Origin: Gammaproteobacteria bacterium | GTDB lineage: Bacteria > Pseudomonadota > Gammaproteobacteria > Pseudomonadales > Azotimanducaceae | Direction: 5' to 3' | DNA: 64,000 nt | Assembly (NCBI GenBank): GCA_002690865.1 | Contig: NZGG01000046.1 | Location: forward strand, 20,034 to 84,033 | In this document: positions 23,554-33,170 of the stretch, piece after piece | How the letters are laid out: every line of letters starts with the position of its first letter | Numbering within the stretch: the first letter of the stretch is position 1 | Program-made: the position numbers and the translations under genes | Notes under the pieces: model-generated | The model's input: only the letters and a program-made list of their open reading frames with translations | Database searches by the model: none | Told to the model about the DNA's origin: nothing

Positions 23554-24380
23554 TCAAGCGCTCCATATATTGGTTTGTGCTTCGTATAGCCACCGTCAGC
23601 TGTCAGCACCTCACCAACGCACCAACACTCATTTGACCAAAAGTACATTGTCGCCCCCGCAATATGCTTTGGCGCTGTAAGCGCTCCAGTGGGCATACAA
23701 TCCTCGACTGCCTGCAATCGGGCTGCACTAGTTGGGTTTTGAGCAGCCATTATTCCCCTTAGAGGTGATGGCGCAAGGCCATTCAAAAGCAATCCATACT
23801 CTTCCAAAAAATACCGAGATTGCAATGTCAGAAGATTCATCAATCCACCCTTAGACTCCTCGTACGCCGCACTAGCCCTGCCTTCAGAACCCACAGTCGC
23901 TGACGTTGATAAAATAACAACTCCATGAGTTCTTGGCGCAAATGCTTTGGCTTTAATTCCCTGCTTCAGCACGTTGTGAACACCCCATAAGTTGACCTCA
24001 CAAGCACCCATAATATCGTCTTTTGTTAAATCCTCAGGGGGTGTAAGCGGTTTGGGTGAAATTCCCGCAGTATGTTGAATATAACGAACATCGCGATGAC
24101 GATTGAAAAGACCTTGAACGTCCTCCTCACTCGCTATATCTATGGTCTCTGCGACAACCTCTGTTTTAATAGCCCCTGAAGCTATATTTTCAGCAAACTG
24201 GCGAAGCGGGATCACTTTTCCATCAATATTGATATTTTCAAGATGGTCCACCAGAACTAGCTTTGACAAACCTAGCCATTCAGGACATCTCTGTGCAATA
24301 TATTGTCCCATAAGACCAACGCCAATAATCATAGCAGTCGCATCGGAATCGTATGTTAAAGGGCTCATGGATTTAACCAT
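23550..24380 (-). CDS. Short-chain dehydrogenase/reductase-like protein
   Basis: 276 residues, or 272 if M5 is used. The nucleotide-binding motif is MIIGVGLMGQYIAQ rather than the classical TGxxxGxG, so it looks like an extended or atypical Rossmann protein. VVILSTSATVGS holds the catalytic Ser region and Y-E-E-S-K the Tyr/Lys pair. VLTADGGYTKHKP is the SDR C-terminal signature. The substrate is unknown. The stop codon directly abuts the GH51 remnant, which marks the breakpoint of a deletion. A 62-residue gene lies just upstream on the same strand. Confidence 0.8.
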   Translation of the reverse strand: MVKSMSPLTYDSDATAMIIGVGLMGQYIAQRCPEWLGLSKLVLVDHLENINIDGKVIPLRQFAENIASGAIKTEVVAETIDIASEEDVQGLFNRHRDVRYIQHTAGISPKPLTPPEDLTKDDIMGACEVNLWGVHNVLKQGIKAKAFAPRTHGVVILSTSATVGSEGRASAAYEESKGGLMNLLTLQSRYFLEEYGLLLNGLAPSPLRGIMAAQNPTSAARLQAVEDCMPTGALTAPKHIAGATMYFWSNECWCVGEVLTADGGYTKHKPIYGALD

Positions 24381-24411
24381 ATCACATATGTAACTTTAAC
24401 CAGAGTAAGGA

Positions 24412-24600
24412 TTACGCCGGTATTATCTGTGCCTGACGTAAGCGCTTGCAGGCTGACAAATAATCATCATCTGTAATCCAACTGCTAGGTTTCTTGCCTT
24501 TCGATGTATTAGGGGTTAAAAAGTTCGGATCAAATGGAACCAAGTGAGTTACACCATATTGCGCAAGCACCGAGTCAGTCGCTGGGAGAAATACTTTCAT
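24412..24600 (-). CDS. Small hypothetical protein, 62 aa
   Basis: I use the ATG at 24600, because AGGAA lies about twelve bases upstream; an ATG at 24612 directly follows that AGGAA and is too close. The product begins MKVFLPATDSVLAQYGVTHL, contains FDPNFLTPNTSKGKK and ends in a helical segment. It is not recognised. It lies 31 bases upstream of the SDR gene and is probably in one transcript with it. Confidence 0.5.
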   Translation of the reverse strand: MKVFLPATDSVLAQYGVTHLVPFDPNFLTPNTSKGKKPSSWITDDDYLSACKRLRQAQIIPA

Positions 24601-24815
24601 ATGATTTCTCATTTCCTGTGAATACCCTCCTAAATTAACTCATAAATGCCCAAACATCTGTTGAAAAAAATGAAAATTCCCTGAACAAGAGTGGAGAAAT
24701 GATGAATCCAGCGAAATGTTTAGTGTTTTTACCATCTACAATGAGCTTTTTTCCTCTCAGACTGTCATAGTAGGAACGGTGTCCCTCGCAAGGAAAGATA
24801 CATCTCAAAAAATAT

Positions 24816-25514
24816 ATGGCTAAACGAATCGCAATCGTAGAAGACGATCCAGACCAGAGAGATAATTACGTAGATGCAATCATTAAAAAAGGCTACGAAG
24901 TAAACGCCTATAGCAGTCGTAAACAGGCGCTCGAGAGTTTTGATAACGACCTTCCTGATCTGGCCATTCTGGATATCATCCTCGGTGATGAAGTTGATGC
25001 TGGCTTCGAGATTTGTCGAGAACTACTGTCGAAATCTCCCACTTTGCCAGTCATTTTCCTTACTGAAAGGATTGCTGAGATTGATAAGATTTCAGGCCTC
25101 CGACTAGGAGCATGGGACTATTTACCCAAACCAATCTCTCTTGACTATTTAGCAGAACGCATAAGCTCTCTCCTCCGTATTAATGAGGCCCGAGGACAAA
25201 CTACAGCTGGTGTTATAACGGCTAAAATGGTTGGCGAATTGTCGATCGATCAAGAAGCACTTTTGGTTTCTTGGAAAAATCAAGCTATCAATCTATCCGG
25301 TACAGAATTTCGCATGCTTGCCAAGTTAGTCCGCGTACCTGGACACGCGGTGTCTTATGACACGTTAATGAATGCAACTATGCAAAGCCTAGTTACAAAT
25401 AATACAATTAACACTCACATGCGCAATATCCGTAAAAAATTTGAAGCAATTGATTTTCACTTTGATTGCATCAAATCCGAATATGGCTTTGGTTATCGCT
25501 GGTCGATAAAGTAG
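24816..25514 (+). CDS. pdsR: Response regulator of the proteobacterial dedicated sortase (Pds) type
   Basis: 232 residues. The receiver domain (1-120) has acidic pocket residues in IVEDDPDQ, phospho-acceptor D53 in AILDIILGDE, and a lysine in LPKPISL. An OmpR-type winged helix follows (about 130-230, ending SEYGFGYRW). The insertion LGDEVDAGFEICREL and the overall sequence match the response regulator I know from the proteobacterial dedicated sortase system. It is 10 bases upstream of its histidine kinase. No sortase or sortase-substrate gene is in this window, so the regulon is unknown. Confidence 0.8.
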   Translation: MAKRIAIVEDDPDQRDNYVDAIIKKGYEVNAYSSRKQALESFDNDLPDLAILDIILGDEVDAGFEICRELLSKSPTLPVIFLTERIAEIDKISGLRLGAWDYLPKPISLDYLAERISSLLRINEARGQTTAGVITAKMVGELSIDQEALLVSWKNQAINLSGTEFRMLAKLVRVPGHAVSYDTLMNATMQSLVTNNTINTHMRNIRKKFEAIDFHFDCIKSEYGFGYRWSIK

Positions 25515-25524
25515 TGCCTAAAAA

Positions 25525-27654
25525 TTGGCTAGATCTATACTTCGAGGACCAAAACTAGGAACAAAGCTTCTCATATTAATGAGCCTAGCTTTAGTGGTTA
25601 TACCTTGGTTTAGTTATCAGTACCTCAGAGAAATGGAAGAATTTCTAGTCGATAGCCAAGCGAACGCGCAACTATTGACCGCGGAAGGCATTTCCACCTT
25701 ACTAAATGGTCGCTCCGACTTATTCGACGATCTCCCATTATCTCCGGAGGGCTACGAGCAGCTATTTGCCCATCCCCTCGAAAATCCAATACGAATTGAT
25801 GGTGAGGATAATGATTGGGAGAATGTCCTAGACTACCAGATAGAGTTCGGTGGCTTCCTTTCTCAAGATAACAGCCCCACTGTACCGAATCAGTTTCATT
25901 TGGTATTGGGTGAACATAATGATCAAATATTCACTTTACTCCACGTAAATGACGACCATCTTGTATTCCGTGATCGCAACATCCTAAGACTCGATTTATC
26001 GGATCATATACGTATCGAATTCACTGGCCATGATGGCATAACGAAGCGCTATGTCCTAACCATGACTGATCCTGGAGTTACTACAGCTTATCCAATGAGT
26101 GACTGGCGCTACGCCATCGGTGCTGCAGAAAATAGAATTCAGGGGTTTTTGACGCAAAACGATAATGGCTACTCGATTGAGTTTCGAATCCCTCTTGAGC
26201 TCATTGGAAGCACCTCACCGACGTTTGGATTAGTAGTGGTTGATGTAGATGATGAAGATACACGGGTTATTGAGTCGATTACCGCAACACTGCCATCAGA
26301 TGATAAAGAGGCCTTCGGATTGGTATTACTAAAGTCACCAGAAGTTTTAAGAATTGTCGAAGGGCTGGGTTACTCTGGAGCAAATATTCAGGTAATTGAC
26401 CGCCAAGGACGAATTAGGGTGGACGAGGGAGGTATTCAATTGCTTTCATCCAACTTTCAAGAAAACAAGGACGAAAATTGGTTCTTCTTTATAAATTTTC
26501 TACTCGAATCGCTATACTCTATAGCGGAACCAAGACTCCGCACCACCACGGGTGAAGTCGAAAGTAGAGTGATTAAGGAAGCTCTCTCTGGAAATGCAAA
26601 CTTTGAAAGAAAGTTCAGTCCAGAAGAAGGGGAACTGATTATTGCCGCTCATCCCATTATCGCAGAGGATGAAATCATAGGCGCAGTAATTCTTAAACAG
26701 AACACCGATCGAATCCTCAAACTTCGGCGCGATGGTTTAACTCAAATTGTCAATTTCTCTGTATTTTCTATCCTTATCTTTGTTGCTCTAATACTTGCAT
26801 TCTCCGTACGTCTAGCTCGTCGCATTAGAAAACTAGGCGGAGAAGCAACGAATGCAATAGACGTATATGGGCGGCTCCAAACTAATCGGCTATTGGCAGA
26901 GACCGAATCTGACGATGAACTTGGCGACCTAGCAAGAAGCTTTTCCGGCATGCTCGCTAGGCTTCATCAACATACTCAATTCTTAGAGAATATGCCTCGA
27001 ACTTTAAGACATGAGATCAATAACCCACTAAATACTCTGAGTACTTCTTTACAGAATTTAGAAGATGAACCATCAACAAAGGATCGCAAAAAATATCTTG
27101 ATAGCGCCAAGCGAGCTGTCATGCGAATTGGGACCATAGTTCAAAATCTTGCTGATGCTGCTAGTCTGGAAGAGGCTCTCGAAGCAGAGGAATTCGAACT
27201 CATCGATTTAAGCACTTTAACAAGAAGTTACATCAATAACTGCCAGGCAATTCACTCTAATCGGAATTTCGAATTCATAGGAAATCAAAATAATGTTATT
27301 TGCAAAGTTTCAGACTCAAGGATAGAGCAAGTCCTCGATAAACTCGTGGAGAACGCGTTAGACTTCTCAGTAGATCAGTCTTCAATTATTATTGGTTTAA
27401 CTAGTGACGAAGTAAACGTGACCTTATTTGTCAAAAACTATGGACCAACCATTCCAAACGGGCATATAGACCGCATCTTTGATTCCATGGTATCCATACG
27501 GGATACAGATACTCGGATGCACTTTGGAATGGGGCTATATATAGTAAGGGTTATCGCAGAACATCATGGAGGGAGTGTAATGGCAGAAAACTTGAGTAAC
27601 GGAAATGGAGTAACAATCAGTATAAAATTGCCGTCATACCACCCCTTACCCTAA
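25525..27654 (+). CDS. pdsS: Sensor histidine kinase of the Pds type
   Basis: 709 residues from a TTG at 25525; the overlapping GTG frame is closed. There is one N-terminal helix (about 15-30), then a large periplasmic region (about 35-405) with a carbohydrate-binding-like beta segment around DGEDNDWENV. A second helix follows at about 407-430, then HAMP, HisKA with H496 in LRHEINNPLN, and an ATPase domain with the N-box LVENALDFS and GMGLYIVRVIAEHHGG. The N-terminal sequence PWFSYQYLREMEEFL is characteristic of the dedicated sortase system kinase. It forms a two-gene operon with pdsR and is followed by ahcY. Confidence 0.8.
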   Translation: MARSILRGPKLGTKLLILMSLALVVIPWFSYQYLREMEEFLVDSQANAQLLTAEGISTLLNGRSDLFDDLPLSPEGYEQLFAHPLENPIRIDGEDNDWENVLDYQIEFGGFLSQDNSPTVPNQFHLVLGEHNDQIFTLLHVNDDHLVFRDRNILRLDLSDHIRIEFTGHDGITKRYVLTMTDPGVTTAYPMSDWRYAIGAAENRIQGFLTQNDNGYSIEFRIPLELIGSTSPTFGLVVVDVDDEDTRVIESITATLPSDDKEAFGLVLLKSPEVLRIVEGLGYSGANIQVIDRQGRIRVDEGGIQLLSSNFQENKDENWFFFINFLLESLYSIAEPRLRTTTGEVESRVIKEALSGNANFERKFSPEEGELIIAAHPIIAEDEIIGAVILKQNTDRILKLRRDGLTQIVNFSVFSILIFVALILAFSVRLARRIRKLGGEATNAIDVYGRLQTNRLLAETESDDELGDLARSFSGMLARLHQHTQFLENMPRTLRHEINNPLNTLSTSLQNLEDEPSTKDRKKYLDSAKRAVMRIGTIVQNLADAASLEEALEAEEFELIDLSTLTRSYINNCQAIHSNRNFEFIGNQNNVICKVSDSRIEQVLDKLVENALDFSVDQSSIIIGLTSDEVNVTLFVKNYGPTIPNGHIDRIFDSMVSIRDTDTRMHFGMGLYIVRVIAEHHGGSVMAENLSNGNGVTISIKLPSYHPLP

Positions 27655-27738
27655 AAATATTAGTGAGTAAACGTTGCAAGAACTAATACTCGCAAATGGG
27701 CGTAAAGATAAATCAGGAAGATACTAGAGAGACCCTAA

Positions 27739-29106
27739 ATGACACAACAAGATTACAAAATTGCTGACATAAATTTAGCAAAACTTGGCAGACATGAAAT
27801 TTCTTTGGCCGAGGCAGAAATGCCTGCTCTGATGAGCTTAAGAGAAAAATATCGGGAAGACCAACCTCTGGCTGGAGCGAAAATACTGGGTTGTATTCAT
27901 ATGACAATACAGACCGCTGTCTTGATAGAAACTTTAGTGGCACTTGGTGCGGAAGTCCGTTGGTCCTCATGCAACATTTTTTCTACCCAAGATCACGCGG
28001 CAGCAGCAATAGCGGAACAAGGGATACCAATCTTTGCCTGGAAAGGCGAAACAGAAGAAGAATTTTTTTGGTGTATTGAGCAATCTATTCTGAAGAACGA
28101 AAAACCATGGAATGCAAATATGATTCTCGATGATGGGGGCGATCTCACCGAGATGGTACATCACAAATATCCAGGCATGTTGGACGAAATTCATGGAATT
28201 ACTGAAGAAACGACAACAGGTGTGCACCGTCTATACGAAATGCTAGAAGCAGGAGAACTAAAAGTACCTGCGATTAATGTGAATGATTCTGTAACCAAAT
28301 CAAAAAATGATAACCGATATGGATGTCGACACAGCCTTAACGATGCAATAAAACGTGGGACTGACATGCTGCTCGCAGGGAAACGTGCCCTCGTGATTGG
28401 TTACGGTGACGTAGGGAAAGGATCCTCCCAAAGCCTTCGACAAGAAGGCATGATAGTGCGAGTCGTTGAGATTGATCCAATTTGTGCTATGCAAGCCTGC
28501 ATGGACGGATTCGAGGTGGTATCGCCTTACCTTGATGGGCGGAACACAGGAGTTTTATCTGATATCGATAATGTGCTTATGGGATCCACCGACTTATTGG
28601 TTACATGTACAGGGAATATTAGTGTCTGCGATAAGAACATGCTTCAAGCACTAAAAAGCAACGCGATAGTATGTAACATAGGTCATTTTGACACGGAAAT
28701 TGATACGGAATTTATGCGAGAAAACTGGCGTTGGGAAGAAGTCAAACCCCAAGTCCATAAAATCTATCGTAGCGATAACGCGAGAGATTATTTGATACTA
28801 CTTTCTGAAGGCCGACTTGTAAATCTAGGTAACGCTACAGGTCATCCGTCCCGAATTATGGATGGTTCGTTTGCTAATCAAGTTCTTGCACAGATTTACT
28901 TATATGAACGCGCCTGGGCAAGTCACGATACGAGCCAACGCGAGAAATTAACCGTCGAAGTGCTTCCCAAGGAACTCGATGAAGAAGTGGCTGCCTATAT
29001 GGTGAAAGGCTTTGGAGGTATCGTTACATCGTTAACAAAAGAACAGGCTTCATATATAAACGTTTTGGATTCAGGACCTTTTAAAGCAGAATCATATAAA
29101 TACTAA
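27739..29106 (+). CDS. ahcY: Adenosylhomocysteinase
   Basis: 455 residues. It hydrolyses S-adenosylhomocysteine to adenosine and homocysteine, removing the product inhibitor of methyltransferases. Visible family segments are [16 protein letters not shown], the [10 protein letters not shown] adenosine-site loop, DDGGDLT, the NAD-binding [25 protein letters not shown] and the C-terminal ending SYKY. The length is about right for the bacterial enzyme. I see no S-adenosylhomocysteine riboswitch consensus in the 84 bases before the ATG. It is followed by tesB 15 bases later on the same strand. Confidence 0.96.
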   Translation: MTQQDYKIADINLAKLGRHEISLAEAEMPALMSLREKYREDQPLAGAKILGCIHMTIQTAVLIETLVALGAEVRWSSCNIFSTQDHAAAAIAEQGIPIFAWKGETEEEFFWCIEQSILKNEKPWNANMILDDGGDLTEMVHHKYPGMLDEIHGITEETTTGVHRLYEMLEAGELKVPAINVNDSVTKSKNDNRYGCRHSLNDAIKRGTDMLLAGKRALVIGYGDVGKGSSQSLRQEGMIVRVVEIDPICAMQACMDGFEVVSPYLDGRNTGVLSDIDNVLMGSTDLLVTCTGNISVCDKNMLQALKSNAIVCNIGHFDTEIDTEFMRENWRWEEVKPQVHKIYRSDNARDYLILLSEGRLVNLGNATGHPSRIMDGSFANQVLAQIYLYERAWASHDTSQREKLTVEVLPKELDEEVAAYMVKGFGGIVTSLTKEQASYINVLDSGPFKAESYKY

Positions 29107-29121
29107 ATAAACGAAATACAA

Positions 29122-30012
29122 ATGGAAGAAGAGTTAAAAGACCTGCTAGAGCTGCTTGATCTAGAGCAAATTGAAGTCAACTTGTTTCGTGGAATAAGTC
29201 CTTCAGACCGCTGGCAAAGAGTGTATGGAGGACAAGTAATTGGACAGGCTTTGGTAGCAGCATCTAGAACCGTAGAAGATCATGCAAGAACTGCGCATTC
29301 ATTACACGGTTACTTTTTGAGACCCGGCGATACTAATATTCCGATCCTTTATTCCGTAGACCGAATTCGAGATGGTAAAAGCTTTACAACGCGGCGCGTC
29401 GTTGCCATCCAGCGAGGAGAAGCAATATTCAATATGTCAGTTTCTTTTCAAGTTCTAGAAACTGGTCTCGAGCATCAAAGTCAAAAGCCAAACGTACCCC
29501 AACCCGAAGCTTGCCTAAGTCGGCAAGCACTGCTTGAGAAATACTCTAAGTCTATTCCTCAAGCAAACTTAGAGCAGGCAAATCAACCTCAACCCATTGA
29601 TATAAGATTTGTTGAACCAATCAATGAATTTGACCCAGACCCAGCCCCTCCTTTTCAACATGTATGGATTAAAACAGCGGGGGAAATGCCCAAAAATAAC
29701 CGACTTAATCAATGCTTACTTGCCTATGCCTCTGATATGACGTTACTAGATACTAGTTACCGTCCTCACGGACTTGGTTGGAGAAATGACAATTTTCAAG
29801 TCGCAAGTTTAGATCATACCATGTGGTTCCATAGACCATTCCTTACCGACGAATGGATGCTCTATCAACAAGATAGTCCTTTTTCAGGAGGAGCTCGCGG
29901 TTTTAGTAGAGGGGCAATTTTTAATAGAGAAGGTGCCCTCATTGCCTCAGTAGCACAAGAAGGACTAATCAGACTCCACGCCCAAGGGAATAAAGCCTCA
30001 CTGTACAAATGA
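29122..30012 (+). CDS. tesB: Acyl-CoA thioesterase II
   Basis: 296 residues of the double-hotdog TesB family, which hydrolyses medium- and long-chain acyl-CoA to free acid and CoA in the cytoplasm. The N-terminal WQRVYGGQVIGQALVAA and HSLHGYFLRPGD, the middle AYASDMTLLDTS (catalytic Asp) and the C-terminal SRGAIFNREGALIASVAQEG (Thr/Gln region) are conserved. The length matches the family. It starts 15 bases after ahcY and may be co-transcribed with it, although the two functions are unrelated. Confidence 0.94.
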   Translation: MEEELKDLLELLDLEQIEVNLFRGISPSDRWQRVYGGQVIGQALVAASRTVEDHARTAHSLHGYFLRPGDTNIPILYSVDRIRDGKSFTTRRVVAIQRGEAIFNMSVSFQVLETGLEHQSQKPNVPQPEACLSRQALLEKYSKSIPQANLEQANQPQPIDIRFVEPINEFDPDPAPPFQHVWIKTAGEMPKNNRLNQCLLAYASDMTLLDTSYRPHGLGWRNDNFQVASLDHTMWFHRPFLTDEWMLYQQDSPFSGGARGFSRGAIFNREGALIASVAQEGLIRLHAQGNKASLYK

Positions 30013-30090
30013 GCAACAGCCTAAGATAATTGGCGGCTTTTCATAATTGTTTCGCAAATAACGAATACTGTCAGACTAAAGAGGAATCTC

Positions 30091-31047
30091 GTGTCAATCA
30101 AAACAGAAGATAAATTAGCTACGATAGGTATTATCGAGAAAAACTTCGAATCTCTAAACTATATTTGTAATACACAGATAGCTACAGCAGTTTTTCTAGC
30201 TTACCACCTCGAAAAACCTGTTTTAATCGAAGGACCGCCAGGGGTTGGGAAAACCGAACTTGCTAAAACAACAGCAGAAATGCTCTCCTTGCCGTGTGTA
30301 CGACTTCAATGCTACGAAGGCCTTGACGAATCAAAAGCAATTTATGAATGGAAGTACGGGAAACAACTACTTTATACGCAAGTACTGAAAGAAACGCTTA
30401 GTGAAATATTGGAAGGAGCTAAAGGTCTCACTCAGTCAGTCTCTAAACTCCACGATTTTGGGGACATCTTCTTCTCTGAACAATTTCTTGAACCAAGACC
30501 ATTATTAAAAGCTTTAAAAGAAGAGCAAGGCTGTGTGCTTCTCATTGATGAAGTCGACAAGTCTGATCATGAGTTTGAGTCACTTCTATTAGAAATGCTT
30601 TCAGACTTTCAGCTATCCATCCCCGAAATTGGTACGGTCAAAGCTCAGGCTGATAAAAAGCCCCTTGTTTTCCTAACTAGCAATAACACCCGTGAAATTA
30701 GTGATGCCTTAAAACGGCGATGCCTACATCTTTACATACCCTTTCCCGATGCCGATCTTGAAGAGAAAATTGTTCGCGCTAGAGTCCCGGATATCTCGAA
30801 CAAACTCCGTCTTCAAATTGTTTCGTTCATTCAAGAACTTCGAGAAATGGATTTAAAAAAGGTGCCTGCTATAAGCGAAACAATTGATTGGGCTAGAACT
30901 CTTATACTACTTAATACAGAGATTCTTACTCCAGATCTTGTGCGAGATACGCTCAATGTAATACTCAAGTTCCAAGAGGACATTGAAACAGTTCAGTCCG
31001 AGATTCAAACTATCACAAATAAAGCACTTAAAGAAAAAGACCATTAG
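30091..31047 (+). CDS. MoxR/CoxD-like AAA+ ATPase
   Basis: 318 residues from a GTG with GAGGA a few bases upstream. Walker A is G48-PPGVGKT-55, Walker B is VLLIDEVDKSD, and sensor 1 is FLTSNNTREISDALKRRC. An insert SEQFLEPRPLLKAL is typical of MoxR relatives. MoxR ATPases work as chaperones that insert cofactors or remodel a partner, almost always with a VWA-domain protein encoded next door. That partner is the gene 9 bases downstream. The closest relatives I recall are CoxD-like proteins, but no CO dehydrogenase genes are present. Confidence 0.9.
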   Translation: MSIKTEDKLATIGIIEKNFESLNYICNTQIATAVFLAYHLEKPVLIEGPPGVGKTELAKTTAEMLSLPCVRLQCYEGLDESKAIYEWKYGKQLLYTQVLKETLSEILEGAKGLTQSVSKLHDFGDIFFSEQFLEPRPLLKALKEEQGCVLLIDEVDKSDHEFESLLLEMLSDFQLSIPEIGTVKAQADKKPLVFLTSNNTREISDALKRRCLHLYIPFPDADLEEKIVRARVPDISNKLRLQIVSFIQELREMDLKKVPAISETIDWARTLILLNTEILTPDLVRDTLNVILKFQEDIETVQSEIQTITNKALKEKDH

Positions 31048-31056
31048 AAGTTATCT

Positions 31057-32505
31057 ATGCATCGTATTTTAGTAGATTTTATAAAAGTATTACGTAATGC
31101 GGATATAAAAGTTAGTCCTGCTGAAACACTTGATGCAATGCAAGTCATGGAAGTCATCGGTGCTCGTGACCGGAGATTATTAAAACATTCATTATCAATC
31201 ACGTTATCAAAAACCCCCGAAGAGAAAGAAACTTTTAACCAATGTTTTGAAAAATACTTTTCATTTGCTAATCACCATGAAGCAAATGAAAAAAGAGGTT
31301 CAGCATACGGGCTTGATCATGATACTAAAAAAGGATCGGAGACAGAGGAAACCTCAAAAACTAATCAACAGTCTGGTGGACAAGGTAATGGTCAAATAAA
31401 TAGTTGGGACGAGGAAGAAGAGACTAATAAGTCGTTAGAAGCAACATCTCATCTAGGCAAGCTACTGCTATCAAAAGATAAAACAGCAGTAATGATGTTT
31501 GTAGTAAAAGCAGGTCGTGAAATAGAACTAAACCAGATTAGGTTTTTCACACAAAAGGGGACGTATACGCGAAAGATCATGGATTCAATGGGTCTTAAAG
31601 ACTTACAACAAGAAATTGGGACTCTGAATACTAGTGGTAGCCGAAGTGAGATGCTATTGGCTGAAAAACTAAAAAATAGCCGTGAGCAACTTCGACAAAG
31701 AATACGGGAATATGTAGAAAAACAATTTCTACTTCATGCCGATAGCTCAGGAAAACAGCTTCGGGAAGAGTTACTGAAGCAAATTAAATTGTCTAATCTA
31801 GAAAAACGCTACTTTAAAGACGTTAGAGAACTTGTGTTCAAAATGGCCAAAAAACTTGTTGCGGTGCACTCAAAACGTCGCAAAAAATTCAGACGAGGCC
31901 AGCTTGATGTAAGAAAAACATTGCGTAAGAACATGCAATACGATGGAATGTTCTTTGATATTAAATGGAAAGCATCGAAAGTTGATCGGCCTAAAGTAAT
32001 TTGCATATGCGATGTAAGCGGTTCTGTTAGTAGCTACTCAAGATTTCTCCTCATGTTTCTCTATAGCCTTTCGGAAATCCTACCCAAAGTACGTGCCTTT
32101 GCTTTTAGTTCAGACCTTGGGGAAGTTACAAAGCTTTTTGAAGAATCAACACTCGAAGACGCTCTAGCAAAAACAATGAGAGATTTCGGTAATGGATCAA
32201 CCAATTATGGTCAAATGCTACTTGACTTCAAGGATCAATATATGGGCGATGTTAATAAAAAAACTAGCGTTATCATTCTTGGCGATGGTCGAAATAATTA
32301 TGGTGACCCGCAAGTGGAAATTCTTCATGAGATCTACGAAAAGGCTCAGCGTGTCATATGGCTTAACCCAGAAGCTAAAACGAGCTGGTATATGGGTGAC
32401 GCAGAGATGAAAAAGTATGCTCCTTGTTGTCATCAAACAGAAGTTTGTAACTCTCTCACACATCTGGAGAGGGTAGTGTCTAATCTAATGCGGTTTTCCT
32501 TTTAA
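31057..32505 (+). CDS. CoxE-like VWA-domain protein
   Basis: 482 residues. The N-terminal 70 residues match CoxE-type proteins. A low-complexity polar linker rich in Glu, Gln and Ser follows (about 75-130), then a helical middle. The VWA domain from about 312 has the MIDAS D319-V-S-G-S in ICDVSGSVSSY and continues with FGNGSTNYG and ILGDGRNNYGDP. A Cys/His cluster (CCHQTEVC) lies near the C-terminus. It is the partner of the MoxR-like ATPase, which ends 9 bases upstream. The client protein is not apparent from the neighbourhood. Confidence 0.88.
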   Translation: MHRILVDFIKVLRNADIKVSPAETLDAMQVMEVIGARDRRLLKHSLSITLSKTPEEKETFNQCFEKYFSFANHHEANEKRGSAYGLDHDTKKGSETEETSKTNQQSGGQGNGQINSWDEEEETNKSLEATSHLGKLLLSKDKTAVMMFVVKAGREIELNQIRFFTQKGTYTRKIMDSMGLKDLQQEIGTLNTSGSRSEMLLAEKLKNSREQLRQRIREYVEKQFLLHADSSGKQLREELLKQIKLSNLEKRYFKDVRELVFKMAKKLVAVHSKRRKKFRRGQLDVRKTLRKNMQYDGMFFDIKWKASKVDRPKVICICDVSGSVSSYSRFLLMFLYSLSEILPKVRAFAFSSDLGEVTKLFEESTLEDALAKTMRDFGNGSTNYGQMLLDFKDQYMGDVNKKTSVIILGDGRNNYGDPQVEILHEIYEKAQRVIWLNPEAKTSWYMGDAEMKKYAPCCHQTEVCNSLTHLERVVSNLMRFSF

Positions 32506-32548
32506 AACATCTGGGATAGGACAAACCAGCCCCCACAGCAGGAATCAA

Positions 32549-32580
32549 CAGTCCCTTTTTTGAAAATATAGAAAGGACTG
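32549..32580. terminator. Possible bidirectional terminator between convergent operons
   Basis: CAGTCC at 32549-32554 pairs with GGACTG at 32575-32580. The 20-base loop contains a T-run on the plus side and an A-run on the other. The element lies between the convergent VWA gene and the Nudix gene, where a shared terminator is expected. The loop is long, so confidence is limited. Confidence 0.35.
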
Positions 32581-32624
32581 AGACTCATAGCTCCCAAGAA
32601 ACTAATTAGGTCAGTTATCGACAT

Positions 32625-33170
32625 TTATAGACTTTTACAAGCTGACTTCAGCGCCATTCGGCGAATAGAAGGATCAACAGTGTACCGAGAAATATCCTGA
32701 AGACAAACCCAAGCCAGATCATATGATTCTTCACTAACTATATATTGGTCGGTTCCCAAGGAACGAATTAAGAACCGACAATCGTAGTGTAGATGCTCTT
32801 TCTCTTTTGGACCATCGGGTATCAGATGAATATCGATATCGAATAGCGCATCACCTACCAATTCGATATCTTGTAGGCCCGACTCTTCTCTAGACTCACG
32901 CAAAGCAACCCCAGCTATGTCACTGTCGCCATCTGCATGGCCACCAGGTTGCAGCCAACGATCAAGCTTACGATGGTGCGTGAGAAGCGTCTTTTCAAAC
33001 TTAGTATCCATCAACCATGCCGAACCAGTTACATGACCAATCGATAAATTACGTTCAAAACACCTCGAATTGCCTTTAATAAAGGCGAGCATTCTTTTTA
33101 TAGTGCCGCTTTCTTCCGGATATCTTTTTTGGTACGCCACGAGCTTTGCTAAAAGATTATTCCTATGCAC
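32625..33170 (-). CDS. Nudix hydrolase
   Basis: 181 residues from a GTG at 33170 that overlaps the stop of cobT by eight bases, with GGAG eleven bases upstream. A longer frame would run far into cobT and is not credible. The Nudix box is visible as [12 protein letters not shown] followed by [11 protein letters not shown] (R-E-x-x-E-E core). WLQPGG precedes it, and LHYDCRFLI follows. Nudix enzymes cleave nucleoside diphosphates linked to another moiety, and the substrate is unknown. Coupling to cobS-cobT suggests one transcript of three genes. Confidence 0.88.
   Translation of the reverse strand: MHRNNLLAKLVAYQKRYPEESGTIKRMLAFIKGNSRCFERNLSIGHVTGSAWLMDTKFEKTLLTHHRKLDRWLQPGGHADGDSDIAGVALRESREESGLQDIELVGDALFDIDIHLIPDGPKEKEHLHYDCRFLIRSLGTDQYIVSEESYDLAWVCLQDISRYTVDPSIRRMALKSACKSL

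Noticed and set aside
24699-24770. 23-codon plus-strand frame after GTGGAGAA, ahead of pdsR
   Set aside because: Too short, with no codon or motif support and no attenuator-like hairpin following it.
27655-27738. S-adenosylhomocysteine riboswitch upstream of ahcY
   Set aside because: The conserved core (CGAGG...GCGCUGC and its pairing partner) is not present in the short leader.
30091-32505. Assignment of the MoxR/VWA pair to CO dehydrogenase maturation (CoxD/CoxE)
   Set aside because: The sequence relation is only family-level and no coxL, coxM, coxS or molybdenum-cofactor genes are nearby, so the client is left unassigned.
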